From positions 24,832 to 88,831 of the forward strand of contig SGBB01000009.1 in the NCBI GenBank assembly GCA_004195025.1: 64,000 nt of DNA. Reading direction: 5' to 3'. The notes under the pieces are model-generated. The model saw only the letters and a program-made list of their open reading frames with translations. It was not told the origin of the DNA and did no database searches. The position numbers were made by a program, and so were the translations under genes. Shown one piece after another: positions 1 through 8,450 of the stretch (the first letter of the stretch is position 1; each line of letters starts with the position of its first letter). The stretch is from Candidatus Acidulidesulfobacter diazotrophicus. GTDB taxonomy: Bacteria > SZUA-79 > Acidulodesulfobacterales > Acidulodesulfobacteraceae.

Positions 1-2
1 CG

Positions 3-863
3 GTATTTAGGCTTTTAACGCCTTCGCTTTTAGGTATGGCGGTAATACAACTAAATTTGCTGTTTGATACATTATTAGCATCGTTTTTGCCTGTCGGAAG
101 CATTTCTTATCTTTACTATGCCGATAGGCTTTATCAATTCCCGCTAGGAGTATTTGCTATTGCTCTGCAAACCGCAATTTTTCCTGTTATGTCAGCTTCT
201 TTTGCAAGGCAGAACAACGAAGAAATACGGCACTCATTTAATTTTGCAACATCGCTAATGTTTTTTATAATTATCCCTTCAAGTATCGGTTTAATACTTT
301 TAAGAAGTCAATTAGTAAATTTAATATATATGCATGGATTATTCAACAATTTTGACGCAAAACAGACGGCTTCGGTACTGCTATTCTTTATAATAGGATT
401 ATGGGCTTCCGCATTATTAAAAACGGTAGTTCCAGTGTTTTACTCAATGAAAGATACAAAAACACCCGTTAATGCAGCTATATATGCTTTAATAATCAAT
501 ATTGTACTTGCGGTTATTTTAATGAAAATTCTTGGCGTAGACGGCTTAGCTCTAGCATCAAGCATTTCTTTAATATTTAATTATTTCTTTCTTTTAAATA
601 AAATAAGTACAAAAAATAAATTTAAATTGAATAAAGAATTTTTAGTATCTTTTTTTAAAACAATTTGTGCAGGAATTATAATGGGAGTTTTAGTTGAATT
701 TGTAATTATTGAAAGTATGCAACTTAGACTAAGTTTAATCTTTATTATAGCGATATCGCTGATTGTAGGCGTGCTATCGTATATAGGAGCGTCTTTTGCC
801 GTTAAAAATGAAATACTTGAGCTATTGTATAATAATATTTTTAAAAAAAATAAACCAGAATAA
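3..863 (+). CDS. murJ: Lipid II flippase MurJ, C-terminal part (5' end outside window)
   Basis: This is the 3' part of a MurJ/MviN family gene. The reading frame is open back to base 3, so the ATG at 36 is internal and the true start lies before the window. MurJ moves the peptidoglycan precursor lipid II across the inner membrane. The visible part holds the family-typical stretch around LLASFLPVGSISYLYYADRL and PLGVFAIALQTAIFPVMS, followed by repeated hydrophobic membrane segments and a short lysine-rich tail. About 286 residues are visible of the roughly 500 usual for the family. The neighbour downstream is phoH, separated by a non-coding gap that holds a palindrome. Confidence 0.9.
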   Translation, partial: VFRLLTPSLLGMAVIQLNLLFDTLLASFLPVGSISYLYYADRLYQFPLGVFAIALQTAIFPVMSASFARQNNEEIRHSFNFATSLMFFIIIPSSIGLILLRSQLVNLIYMHGLFNNFDAKQTASVLLFFIIGLWASALLKTVVPVFYSMKDTKTPVNAAIYALIINIVLAVILMKILGVDGLALASSISLIFNYFFLLNKISTKNKFKLNKEFLVSFFKTICAGIIMGVLVEFVIIESMQLRLSLIFIIAISLIVGVLSYIGASFAVKNEILELLYNNIFKKNKPE

Positions 864-915
864 ATGCTTAATCCTTCGATAGAAATTATCAATGATATTT
901 CAATAATAAGCAATA

Positions 916-943
916 CTGGATGCCCGCTTTCGCAGTCATCCAG
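916..943. repeat. Palindromic element, 7-bp arms, GC-richer than surroundings
   Basis: CTGGATG at 916-922 pairs perfectly with CATCCAG at 937-943 around a 14-base loop. The inside of the element (ccgctttcgc) resembles dispersed intergenic REP-like palindromes found in many bacteria, and a related sequence (ggatgaccgcttcgc) occurs at 28065-28079. It lies 53 bases after the murJ stop and could also help end that transcript, but no T-run follows it. Calling it a dispersed repeat is inference from two occurrences. Confidence 0.45.
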
Positions 944-973
944 AAAATGAAATTTTAAATGAACTTATAAAAT

Positions 974-1001
974 TTTACTTTATTTACAATTATGCTATAA
1001 T
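974..1001 (+). promoter_or_regulatory. Candidate sigma70 promoter for phoH, possibly leaderless
   Basis: A perfect TATAAT at 996-1001 is preceded by TGC, giving an extended -10 (TGnTATAAT). A TTTACT hexamer at 974-979 lies 16 bases upstream. The ATG of phoH begins at 1009, only 7 bases after the -10, where transcription would be expected to start. If this is the promoter, the mRNA would be leaderless or nearly so, which fits the lack of any Shine-Dalgarno sequence there. This comes from sequence inspection only, in an AT-rich background. Confidence 0.4.
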
Positions 1002-1008
1002 TATTAAA

Positions 1009-1995
1009 ATGACTATAAAGACAAAACTATATACGGAAAAAATTGAATTAAACGATATTGAACTATTTAACAAATTCGCGGATATTTCATTAAACACTTT
1101 GCCTATAGTAGAGAAAGAGTTTGCCGTGAACGTGGCGATAAGAGGCAATATTATAATGATTAGCGGCTTAAATGAAAATGTTAAATTATCAAGTTCGTTT
1201 ATTTATGATCTGGTAAATTTATATAGATTAAATATTAAAATCAGCGATGATGAAATTATTAAGATGTCCAAGGCAAAAATAGCTAATCCTGTTATAAATT
1301 TGCACGAACAATTTTATAAAGCCGTTCTTATTACCCACAGGAAAAAGGTGATTTCACCAAAAACAATAAATCAGAAAAAGTATGTAGATGCCATTTTTGA
1401 AAATGATATAGTAATAGGTATAGGGCCTGCTGGTACCGGCAAAACATATCTTTCAATGGCTTGTGCCATAAATCTTTTCCAAAAAAATATGTTTGACAGA
1501 ATAGTATTAACAAGACCTGCAGTGGAAGCGGGAGAAAAACTCGGTTTTTTGCCGGGAGATATTACGGAAAAAATTAATCCGTATTTGCGTCCTTTATATG
1601 ATGCTTTATATGAAATGCTTGAGTTTGAGAAAGTTGTTAAACTGATAGAGCAAGATATAATTGAAGTAGCTCCTCTTGCGTTTATGAGGGGAAGAACTTT
1701 AAATAATTCATTTATCATATTAGATGAAGCCCAAAACACTACAAATGAGCAAATGAAAATGATGCTGACAAGAATAGGCTCCGGCTCAAAAATTGTAGTT
1801 AACGGAGACATTACGCAAACCGATTTGCCTGCCGACAAAGAATCAGGTTTAATAACGGCAAGCAATATCTTAACGGAAATTGAAGGAATTAAAATTATTA
1901 ATTTTAATAAAACAGATATTTTAAGGCATAAACTTGTCCAGAATATTATAAAAGCATATGAAACGAACGAAATTCATAGAAATTCTAAAAAGTAA
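1009..1995 (+). CDS. phoH: PhoH-family ATPase (PhoH/YbeZ type)
   Basis: This is a 328-residue cytoplasmic P-loop protein of the PhoH/YbeZ family, which is linked to RNA metabolism and is commonly encoded beside ybeY. Walker A is GPAGTGKT at residues 139-146 and Walker B is FIILDEAQN at about 235-243. The length is normal. The ATG at 1009 has no Shine-Dalgarno sequence but lies just after a good extended -10. The 3' end overlaps the next gene, pgpH, by 38 bases, which points to co-transcription. The phoH-pgpH-ybeY-dgkA order is a known conserved block, and it supports both this call and those of its neighbours. Confidence 0.92.
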   Translation: MTIKTKLYTEKIELNDIELFNKFADISLNTLPIVEKEFAVNVAIRGNIIMISGLNENVKLSSSFIYDLVNLYRLNIKISDDEIIKMSKAKIANPVINLHEQFYKAVLITHRKKVISPKTINQKKYVDAIFENDIVIGIGPAGTGKTYLSMACAINLFQKNMFDRIVLTRPAVEAGEKLGFLPGDITEKINPYLRPLYDALYEMLEFEKVVKLIEQDIIEVAPLAFMRGRTLNNSFIILDEAQNTTNEQMKMMLTRIGSGSKIVVNGDITQTDLPADKESGLITASNILTEIEGIKIINFNKTDILRHKLVQNIIKAYETNEIHRNSKK

Positions 1996-4276
1996 GCGGT
2001 TTGGAATAAAAAATCATCAATATAAGTTAGTCGCAATTTTAGTTATATCTTCAATCTTGCTTACTTTTATGCTTTATAGCGGAGTAGAGTACATAAAAAA
2101 CAAATATAAAGCTGGGGAAATATCAAAAAAAACAATAATTGCAATAAAAAGTTTTAGATATATTAATGTTAAAAAAACTAATGATATTCTTAAATCAAAA
2201 ATTAAAAATATTCCAGATGTTTATATTTATTACCCGGAAATAAAAGCAGTTTTAGAAAGAAAAATAAGAAATGCATTCAAGAAAGCAAGTTCTTTTGATC
2301 TGATGCATGCCAAAAATAATGTAAATGAGAAAATTTCAGGAAATATATTTAATTCGGAACTCGGTATAAAATTAAATAATAATTTGATAAATGAATTTTA
2401 TTTTTTAAACTATAATAAAAATATAGAAAATTATATTTTAAAAATAGTAGATGATATATATAAAAAGGGAATTATTTCAGGACATTCTATTCAAAATAAA
2501 AAAATTGATATTAGAAATATAGTAACAAACAATTCAAAATTAATAAAATATCCCCAATTTTTTTTCACGTTAAAAACAGTGAAAAATTTTTCTTATTATT
2601 ATGTTCAAAAATATTTAAGTTTCCTGCCTTCTAACATGAGAAATGATATTTACGACTTGGTATCCGCAGTCGTGAAGCCTGATATAGTATATTCAAAATC
2701 ATTAACTATAAGAAAAATTGAAGATGCAAAAAAAGAAATACACCCGATATATAAACATATAATAAAAGGCATGCTCTTAATAACTGCAGGACAATTGATT
2801 ACCAAATCAAAAGCCTTAGAGCTTAATACTTATGAAGATAAATTTATATTAAAAAATAATATACCTTCGTTAATAGGACTTTTCTTTGTAGTTATTATTT
2901 TATTATCAGTTTCTTATCTATTTCCGTATAAGTTTATACGTAAGTTCAGAACATCTTTAGATTTTAAAAATGTTGTTTTTTCATTGATTATTTTAATAAT
3001 TTCAGTATTAGCCATAAAGATAGGGATAATATTTGCCAATGCTTTTTCTAATTATTTCCCGTTTATAAATAAGCAGGATATTTACTATTTAATTCCATTT
3101 GTTTTTGGTCCTATGCTTATAAGAATAATACTAAATTCTGAGGTTTCCGTTGTTTTTATAGCAGTATTTTCAATATTAACCGCCATTATCTTTAAGAATA
3201 ATATTTTCTTTATGATATATGCGTTTAGCGGAAGTTTTATAGCTTCATATGAAGTATTTGATTTTTCGTCTTGGGGGAGAGTTATAAGATCAGGGGTTAT
3301 TACAGGTATAGCAAATATTTTTATGGTTATAGCATTTTCTTTGGTCAGCCTTAATTTGCTAAATATTCAGAATATTTACAGTATTTTTTTTGCATTTTCG
3401 TCGGGAATTTTTTCTTCTATAATTGTAATCGGATTAATACCTATATTAGAAAAGGTGTTTAAATATACTACGGATTTTAAGCTATTAGAACTGTCTAATT
3501 CAAATTATCCGTTATTAAGGCAGCTTTCTCTAATAGCACCCGGGACTTATCAGCACTCTATAATGGTAGCTACTTTAGCGGAAGCTGCCGCCGATGCTAC
3601 TCTTGCAAACCCGCTGCTTGCAAGAGTAGCAAGTCTTTATCATGATATAGGCAAAATAAATAAGCAGAATTATTTTATAGAAAATATTAACAATCAAGAT
3701 AACCCGCACGATAAGCTGTCTCCCACAATGAGCAGCTTAATAATAGCTTCCCATGTTAAAGACGGCTATGAACTTGCCAAAAAATATGATCTCGGAGACA
3801 AAGTTACTAATATAATAGCTCAGCACCATGGAAATTCGATGATAGGAGCTTTTTATGAAAAAGCTCTAAAAGAAAGCAAAAATGATAATTTATCGAAAGA
3901 AAATTTCAGGTATATAGGTAAAAAACCTCAAACAAAAGAAGCAGGCATTGTCATGCTTGCAGATTCTGTAGAAGCTATATCAAGGACTTTAGAAAACATA
4001 TCTCCGTCAAGACTTGAGCTTATGGTTGAAAAAACGGTCAACAGAATTTATAACGACGGGCAGCTTGATGAATGCGAACTTACGTTAAAAGATTTATATA
4101 ATATCAAAAAAGCTTTTGTTAAAGTTTTAAACAGCATTTTTCATCAAAGAATTCCATATGCAGGGAGATCTAATATTGAAGAAACAGAAGAAAAAAATAC
4201 AAAAAGCAATAATAAATATAATGAATATCCAAAGAAAGGAGAAGCTAAACCAAAAGTTAGTCCGTTATATCGTTGA
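1958..4276 (+). CDS. pgpH: PgpH/YqfF-type 7TM-HD cyclic dinucleotide phosphodiesterase
   Basis: This 772-residue membrane protein has the architecture of PgpH: an N-terminal membrane anchor near residues 20-45, an extracytoplasmic region to about 300, a block of seven hydrophobic segments at about 305-500, and a C-terminal cytoplasmic HD domain. The metal and catalytic residues are visible as QHS (H533), HDIGK (562-566) and the HHG pair at 623-624. Characterised members hydrolyse cyclic di-AMP, so a c-di-AMP pathway in this organism is likely but no cyclase is seen here. The start lies inside phoH, and the 3' end overlaps the ybeY reading frame in another frame, so translation is probably coupled along the block. 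Confidence 0.9.
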   Translation: MKRTKFIEILKSKRFGIKNHQYKLVAILVISSILLTFMLYSGVEYIKNKYKAGEISKKTIIAIKSFRYINVKKTNDILKSKIKNIPDVYIYYPEIKAVLERKIRNAFKKASSFDLMHAKNNVNEKISGNIFNSELGIKLNNNLINEFYFLNYNKNIENYILKIVDDIYKKGIISGHSIQNKKIDIRNIVTNNSKLIKYPQFFFTLKTVKNFSYYYVQKYLSFLPSNMRNDIYDLVSAVVKPDIVYSKSLTIRKIEDAKKEIHPIYKHIIKGMLLITAGQLITKSKALELNTYEDKFILKNNIPSLIGLFFVVIILLSVSYLFPYKFIRKFRTSLDFKNVVFSLIILIISVLAIKIGIIFANAFSNYFPFINKQDIYYLIPFVFGPMLIRIILNSEVSVVFIAVFSILTAIIFKNNIFFMIYAFSGSFIASYEVFDFSSWGRVIRSGVITGIANIFMVIAFSLVSLNLLNIQNIYSIFFAFSSGIFSSIIVIGLIPILEKVFKYTTDFKLLELSNSNYPLLRQLSLIAPGTYQHSIMVATLAEAAADATLANPLLARVASLYHDIGKINKQNYFIENINNQDNPHDKLSPTMSSLIIASHVKDGYELAKKYDLGDKVTNIIAQHHGNSMIGAFYEKALKESKNDNLSKENFRYIGKKPQTKEAGIVMLADSVEAISRTLENISPSRLELMVEKTVNRIYNDGQLDECELTLKDLYNIKKAFVKVLNSIFHQRIPYAGRSNIEETEEKNTKSNNKYNEYPKKGEAKPKVSPLYR

Positions 4277-4715
4277 AAAAGCCGTATCAAACCTATTTTA
4301 CGGTCCTTTTAAAATTGATATAATTTTTTGCTCTGCCGCTTATATAAAAAACTTAAATAAGAAATACAGAGATAAAAATAAAGCAACGGATATTCTTTCT
4401 TTTGAATTTAAAGAATATGAATACGATGAAAATGTGTATTTCATAGGAGAATTATTTATTTGTCCTTCCATTGCAAAAAAAAATGCTTTAGATTTTAAAG
4501 ATTTTTGGGACAAGGAAGGTTGGGCATCAAAAAATAAAACAAAATATTTAATAAAGAAAAATACAGAATATACCGATTTTGAAAAGGAGATTGTTTTACT
4601 TTTAATTCATGGTATTTTACATTTATTCGGATATGACCATACCGGCGATGATGATGATAATGAAGAAATGAAAAAATTGCAGAATTTTTTGTATATAGAT
4701 GCGGCGATTTCTTAA
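4221..4715 (+). CDS. ybeY: Endoribonuclease YbeY (rRNA maturation factor)
   Basis: YbeY is a zinc-dependent endoribonuclease that acts in 16S rRNA maturation and ribosome quality control. The family metal motif HGxLHLxGYDH is present as HGILHLFGYDH, with H130, H134 and H140 when counted from the start used here. An upstream conserved segment, KYRDKNKATDILSF, also fits. The frame is open back to another ATG at 4158. I chose the ATG at 4221 because it gives 164 residues, close to the usual 150-165. Neither start has a clear Shine-Dalgarno sequence, and both lie within the 3' end of pgpH, so the start is uncertain. Confidence 0.88.
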   Translation: MNIQRKEKLNQKLVRYIVEKAVSNLFYGPFKIDIIFCSAAYIKNLNKKYRDKNKATDILSFEFKEYEYDENVYFIGELFICPSIAKKNALDFKDFWDKEGWASKNKTKYLIKKNTEYTDFEKEIVLLLIHGILHLFGYDHTGDDDDNEEMKKLQNFLYIDAAIS

Positions 4716-4744
4716 TTTATTATTTTATTTTATTTTATTAATTA

Positions 4745-5497
4745 ATGGATACAGGTAAAGAAAATAATAAAGATTTTTCATATAATAAAAAACCGTATAA
4801 GCCTAAGAATTGGGTTGAAGCGTTTAATGTAGCTATTGAGGGTATAATTTTAGCTACAAAGACAGAACGCAATATGAAAATTCATTTTTTTTCAGCGATG
4901 GCTGTTATTCTCGCAGCTATTTTTTTAAAATTGCCGAAGATTGATTTTTTGTTAATATTTATTAGCGCCATTATAGTTTTATTTGCAGAATTATTTAATA
5001 CTTCCATAGAATATTTTCTGGATTCATTTTTCGAAGGCTATTCTATGAAAACAGCCGCAATTAAAAATATTGCCGCAGGTTCTGTTTTAGTTGCTTCGTT
5101 CGGAGCTTTTGTAGTAGGATATGAAATATTTTCAAAATATATATATAGTATGTTATATTATATGCTTATTATGATAAAGACCAATGAATCAAATATGATA
5201 ATTGCAGTAATATCAATTATATTTGTTATAGTTATTATAATTAAAGCCATTTTTAATAGCGGAAAGCCTTTGAGCGGAGGTATGCCCAGCGGACATTCTG
5301 CTGTTGCATTTTCAATTTGGCTTATGGTGTCTCTCATAACATTAAATCCTATAGTGTCCCTGCTTACTTTTATTTTAGCTTTTCTTGTGGCGTCATCAAG
5401 AAAAAAAAACGGTATACATACTTCTGCCGAAGTCATTACAGGTAGCTTGATAGGCATTGTAATAACGGCTTTAGCTTTTAAATTTTTTTATTTTTAA
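4745..5497 (+). CDS. Fused DgkA-type lipid kinase and PAP2-type lipid phosphatase
   Basis: One 250-residue membrane protein joins two domains. Residues about 21-125 match the DgkA family (diacylglycerol/undecaprenol kinase), with the signature FNTSIE around N85 to E89. Residues about 150-250 match PAP2 phosphatases, with KAIFNSGKP (K167-P175), PSGH (181-184) and SRKKNGIHTSAE (S218-E229). So a kinase and a phosphatase for lipid phosphates share one chain, plausibly in undecaprenol/undecaprenyl phosphate or diacylglycerol recycling. Two changes stand out. The usual K-D pair near the end of the DgkA domain is K107-N108. In PAP2 the motif 1 arginine is K174 and the motif 3 aspartate is E229. It is the last gene of the phoH-pgpH-ybeY block. 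The direction of flux is unknown. Confidence 0.82.
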   Translation: MDTGKENNKDFSYNKKPYKPKNWVEAFNVAIEGIILATKTERNMKIHFFSAMAVILAAIFLKLPKIDFLLIFISAIIVLFAELFNTSIEYFLDSFFEGYSMKTAAIKNIAAGSVLVASFGAFVVGYEIFSKYIYSMLYYMLIMIKTNESNMIIAVISIIFVIVIIIKAIFNSGKPLSGGMPSGHSAVAFSIWLMVSLITLNPIVSLLTFILAFLVASSRKKNGIHTSAEVITGSLIGIVITALAFKFFYF

Positions 5498-5541
5498 TAA
5501 GATTGTGCGCTTAATTAAAATTAAAATATTAAATTTTATTT

Positions 5542-6663
5542 ATGAACCAAAATAAAGAAACCGATTCAGATTATAAGCATAATGGGTTTCAGGGATTGAT
5601 TAATATTGTAGGACAGCTGAGGTCAGAAAACGGTTGCCCCTGGGATAAAAAACAAACCGAAGAGACCCTTAAACCTTATATTTTAGAAGAAGCTTATGAA
5701 GTTATAGAAGCTTTGGATTCTCAAGATACCGGAGAAATTTCGGAAGAATTAGGCGACCTTTTGCTTCAAGTTGTGTTTATATCTCAAATATATGCAGAGA
5801 AAAAAATATTTTCAATTGAAGATGTCATAGAAAAAATAAATAATAAATTGCTGCGGAGGCATCCGCATGTTTTTGATAAAACATTCAGTTTGAAAGAAGG
5901 GGAATGTTTAGATGACGTCATTTTAGAAAATTGGGAAAAAATTAAAAAACTGGAAAAAAAAAATAAAAAACAAAGTTATAATGAAAATAATATAAATAAT
6001 AAAAGCAATAACAATGATGATAACAAAGACGGCAATAATAATTTAAATATAAATAATATTATTAATTCTTCTATTTATGTCATTAAAAATATGCCTGCGC
6101 TTCATAGAGCTTATATGATACAGGAAAAAGCCTCAAGGCAGGGGTTTGATTTCTCAAGCATAGATGAAGCATTAGACAAAATTAGCGAAGAGACAAGCGA
6201 ACTTAAAAAAGAAATTGAAAATCATAAAAGCTATCTTATTAATATTAACAAAATTAAAGATAATCAATCAAAATTATTGAATAAATTAAATAATAATATT
6301 GGTTACGATAAAAATACAGGAAGGAACCTTAATTTAAATAATAATAATAATATTGGCAAAAATGAGATAGATAAGATAAATAAAAAAGAAATAAAAAAAG
6401 ATAACTATGTTCTTAATGCTAATGAAAATAATATAAACAAGATAATAGAAGAATACGGCGACTTATTATTTTCTATTGTAAACATAGGTCGATTATTAGA
6501 TTTGCATCCCTGCGATGCTCTTAATAAAGCATCCGATAAATTTGTCAAAAGATTTAATTATATTGAAAATCAACTTGCATCGGTCCATAATTCTAATATT
6601 AAATCTACGGATACCGATGTATTAAATAATTTATGGGAAGAAGCTAAAAAATTTATTAAATAA
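5542..6663 (+). CDS. mazG: MazG nucleoside triphosphate pyrophosphohydrolase with Asn-rich insertions
   Basis: MazG hydrolyses nucleoside triphosphates to monophosphates and pyrophosphate and acts as a house-cleaning enzyme. The N-terminal domain carries CPWDKKQT (32-39), the metal motif LEEAYEVIEAL (48-58) and EELGDLLLQV (69-77). The second domain carries SEETSELKKEI (about 215-225) and EEYGDLLFS (303-311). At 373 residues it is about 110 longer than the E. coli enzyme. The excess lies in two low-complexity blocks rich in Asn and Lys at about 138-175 and 228-298. The blocks sit between the domains and inside the C-terminal domain, while the catalytic motifs are kept, so the enzyme is probably functional. 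ATG 5542 has no clear Shine-Dalgarno sequence. Confidence 0.9.
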   Translation: MNQNKETDSDYKHNGFQGLINIVGQLRSENGCPWDKKQTEETLKPYILEEAYEVIEALDSQDTGEISEELGDLLLQVVFISQIYAEKKIFSIEDVIEKINNKLLRRHPHVFDKTFSLKEGECLDDVILENWEKIKKLEKKNKKQSYNENNINNKSNNNDDNKDGNNNLNINNIINSSIYVIKNMPALHRAYMIQEKASRQGFDFSSIDEALDKISEETSELKKEIENHKSYLININKIKDNQSKLLNKLNNNIGYDKNTGRNLNLNNNNNIGKNEIDKINKKEIKKDNYVLNANENNINKIIEEYGDLLFSIVNIGRLLDLHPCDALNKASDKFVKRFNYIENQLASVHNSNIKSTDTDVLNNLWEEAKKFIK

Positions 6664-6854
6664 AATTAATAATATAGTATATTTATATTTAGTATATTTA
6701 TATTACCTGATTAATTTTATTGTTAAGTTTTTATAATAATTTATTAATTTAATGAAAAACATTAAATAATCTTTTAAATTTTATCTATGCGTTTGTTATA
6801 TTATAATAAATGTTATAACAACAACTTATCTAATTAATTTAACTTAATGCAAAA

Positions 6855-8450
6855 ATGGCTTTAAAAATAAATATAAACAATAAGTTAAGCAATGTGTTGT
6901 TTTCTGTTTTGTCGGGAATATTGCTTATTTTGATATTTCCTGAATTTAATCTTGAATTTGTTGCTTGGATTGCTTTAATCCCCTTATTTATTTCAATAAA
7001 TAAATCTAAAAGTTTTAAAGAATCCTTTTTTTACGGTTTTATTTCAGGCGTTATATTTTATGCGGGAATATTATACTGGATAGTTTACACGGTTCATGTG
7101 TTTGGTAATTTGCCGTATTATATTTCCATTTTTGCATTACTTCTTTTATCTTCTTATCTGGCATTATATATAGGTTTTTTTGCAGGTTTTGCTAAAATAT
7201 TAATGAATCCTGCTATAAAAAATATTAGAATTAATAAATATTTTATAAACTTAAGTTTTATTCTGATTCCATCCTGCTGGGTTTTTTTTGAATATTTAAA
7301 ATCAACTTTATTGACGGGCTTTCCATGGGAAAATCTCGGCTTTTCTCAATATTTAAATATCCCTTTTATTCAAATATCTAATATAGTCGGCACTTTTGGG
7401 CTATCTTTTATTATAGTGCTGATTAATTTTGTTATTTTTCATTTTATATTTTATAAAAATATTTCAAAAAAGCAGGCTGCCGTAGAATTTTTCTTTGCAT
7501 TATCAGTTTTTTTATGCGTTATTGCATACGGATATTTTAATATTTACAGTGTTAAAAATTACCTATCTGATAAAAAACCTTACAGAGTGGCCGTCATTCA
7601 GGGGAATATAGGTATGTTTCAAAAATGGAAAATTACTAAAAAAAGAACAACGCATATATATTTAAGTCTGACTAAAAAAGCAATGCATTATAAACCTTAT
7701 CTCGTCTTATGGCCTGAAACAGCTTTGCCTTATATCATTTCAGCCTACCCTGAATATTGGAAAAAGGTAATGAATTTTGTTAAAGCTAATAAAATATATT
7801 TAATTTTCGGGGCTATAGGCGTTAGATTTTATAATTACAAATATCATTATTATAATCGCGATTATATGTTTACTGAATCAGAAAAATACTCGTATTACGA
7901 TAAACATCATCTTGTGCCTTTTGGTGAATATATTCCCTTGAGGCATCAGTTGCCCTTTCTTGCCCATATATTAAAAGGCGCAGGGATAGGAAATTTTACT
8001 CCGGGAGAAAAATTCAGAATTTTAAAAGGAGGAAAAATTAAAGCAGGTTCCATGATATGCTATGAAGCTTATTTTGATTCATTGGTGAGGCATTTTTCAA
8101 AAGACGGAGCAAATCTGTATATAAGTATTACCGATGACGCATGGTACGGTAAAACGGCAGCTCCTTATCAGGATATGTCAATGACTGTATTTTCTGCGGT
8201 AGAAAATGATAGATATGTGGCCAGGGCAGGAAATTCCGGTATAAGCGGAATAATATCTCCTACAGGAAGTATAATTGCAGAAACAGGGATTTTTAAAAGA
8301 ACATTTATGATAGGAAATATAAAATTAATTAATCATAAGACTTTTTTTGCATTATATGGTAATATGTTTGCTCGTATAATTATTTATATTTTTGTAATAT
8401 CAATGATAATTTATTTTTATTTTAACAGGAGAAAAATAAACAAAAAATGA
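6855..8450 (+). CDS. lnt: Apolipoprotein N-acyltransferase Lnt
   Basis: Lnt adds the third acyl chain to outer-membrane lipoproteins in the inner membrane. The first ~235 residues are membrane segments. The C-terminal part is a nitrilase-type domain with the three catalytic residues visible: E288 in WPETALPY, K350 in YDKHHLVPFGEY and C402 in MICYEAYF. The length of 531 residues is normal. The stop overlaps the prfB start as ATGA, so the two genes are translationally linked. The 191 bases upstream are almost pure A+T and include TATAAT-like hexamers, but I cannot single out one promoter. The product works with the LolC/E-LolD exporter encoded at 11426-13343. Confidence 0.93.
   Translation: MALKININNKLSNVLFSVLSGILLILIFPEFNLEFVAWIALIPLFISINKSKSFKESFFYGFISGVIFYAGILYWIVYTVHVFGNLPYYISIFALLLLSSYLALYIGFFAGFAKILMNPAIKNIRINKYFINLSFILIPSCWVFFEYLKSTLLTGFPWENLGFSQYLNIPFIQISNIVGTFGLSFIIVLINFVIFHFIFYKNISKKQAAVEFFFALSVFLCVIAYGYFNIYSVKNYLSDKKPYRVAVIQGNIGMFQKWKITKKRTTHIYLSLTKKAMHYKPYLVLWPETALPYIISAYPEYWKKVMNFVKANKIYLIFGAIGVRFYNYKYHYYNRDYMFTESEKYSYYDKHHLVPFGEYIPLRHQLPFLAHILKGAGIGNFTPGEKFRILKGGKIKAGSMICYEAYFDSLVRHFSKDGANLYISITDDAWYGKTAAPYQDMSMTVFSAVENDRYVARAGNSGISGIISPTGSIIAETGIFKRTFMIGNIKLINHKTFFALYGNMFARIIIYIFVISMIIYFYFNRRKINKK

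Noticed and set aside
1371..1865. 164-codon open frame on the minus strand inside phoH
   Set aside because: It is antisense to a well-supported PhoH gene and shows no family features; a shadow frame.
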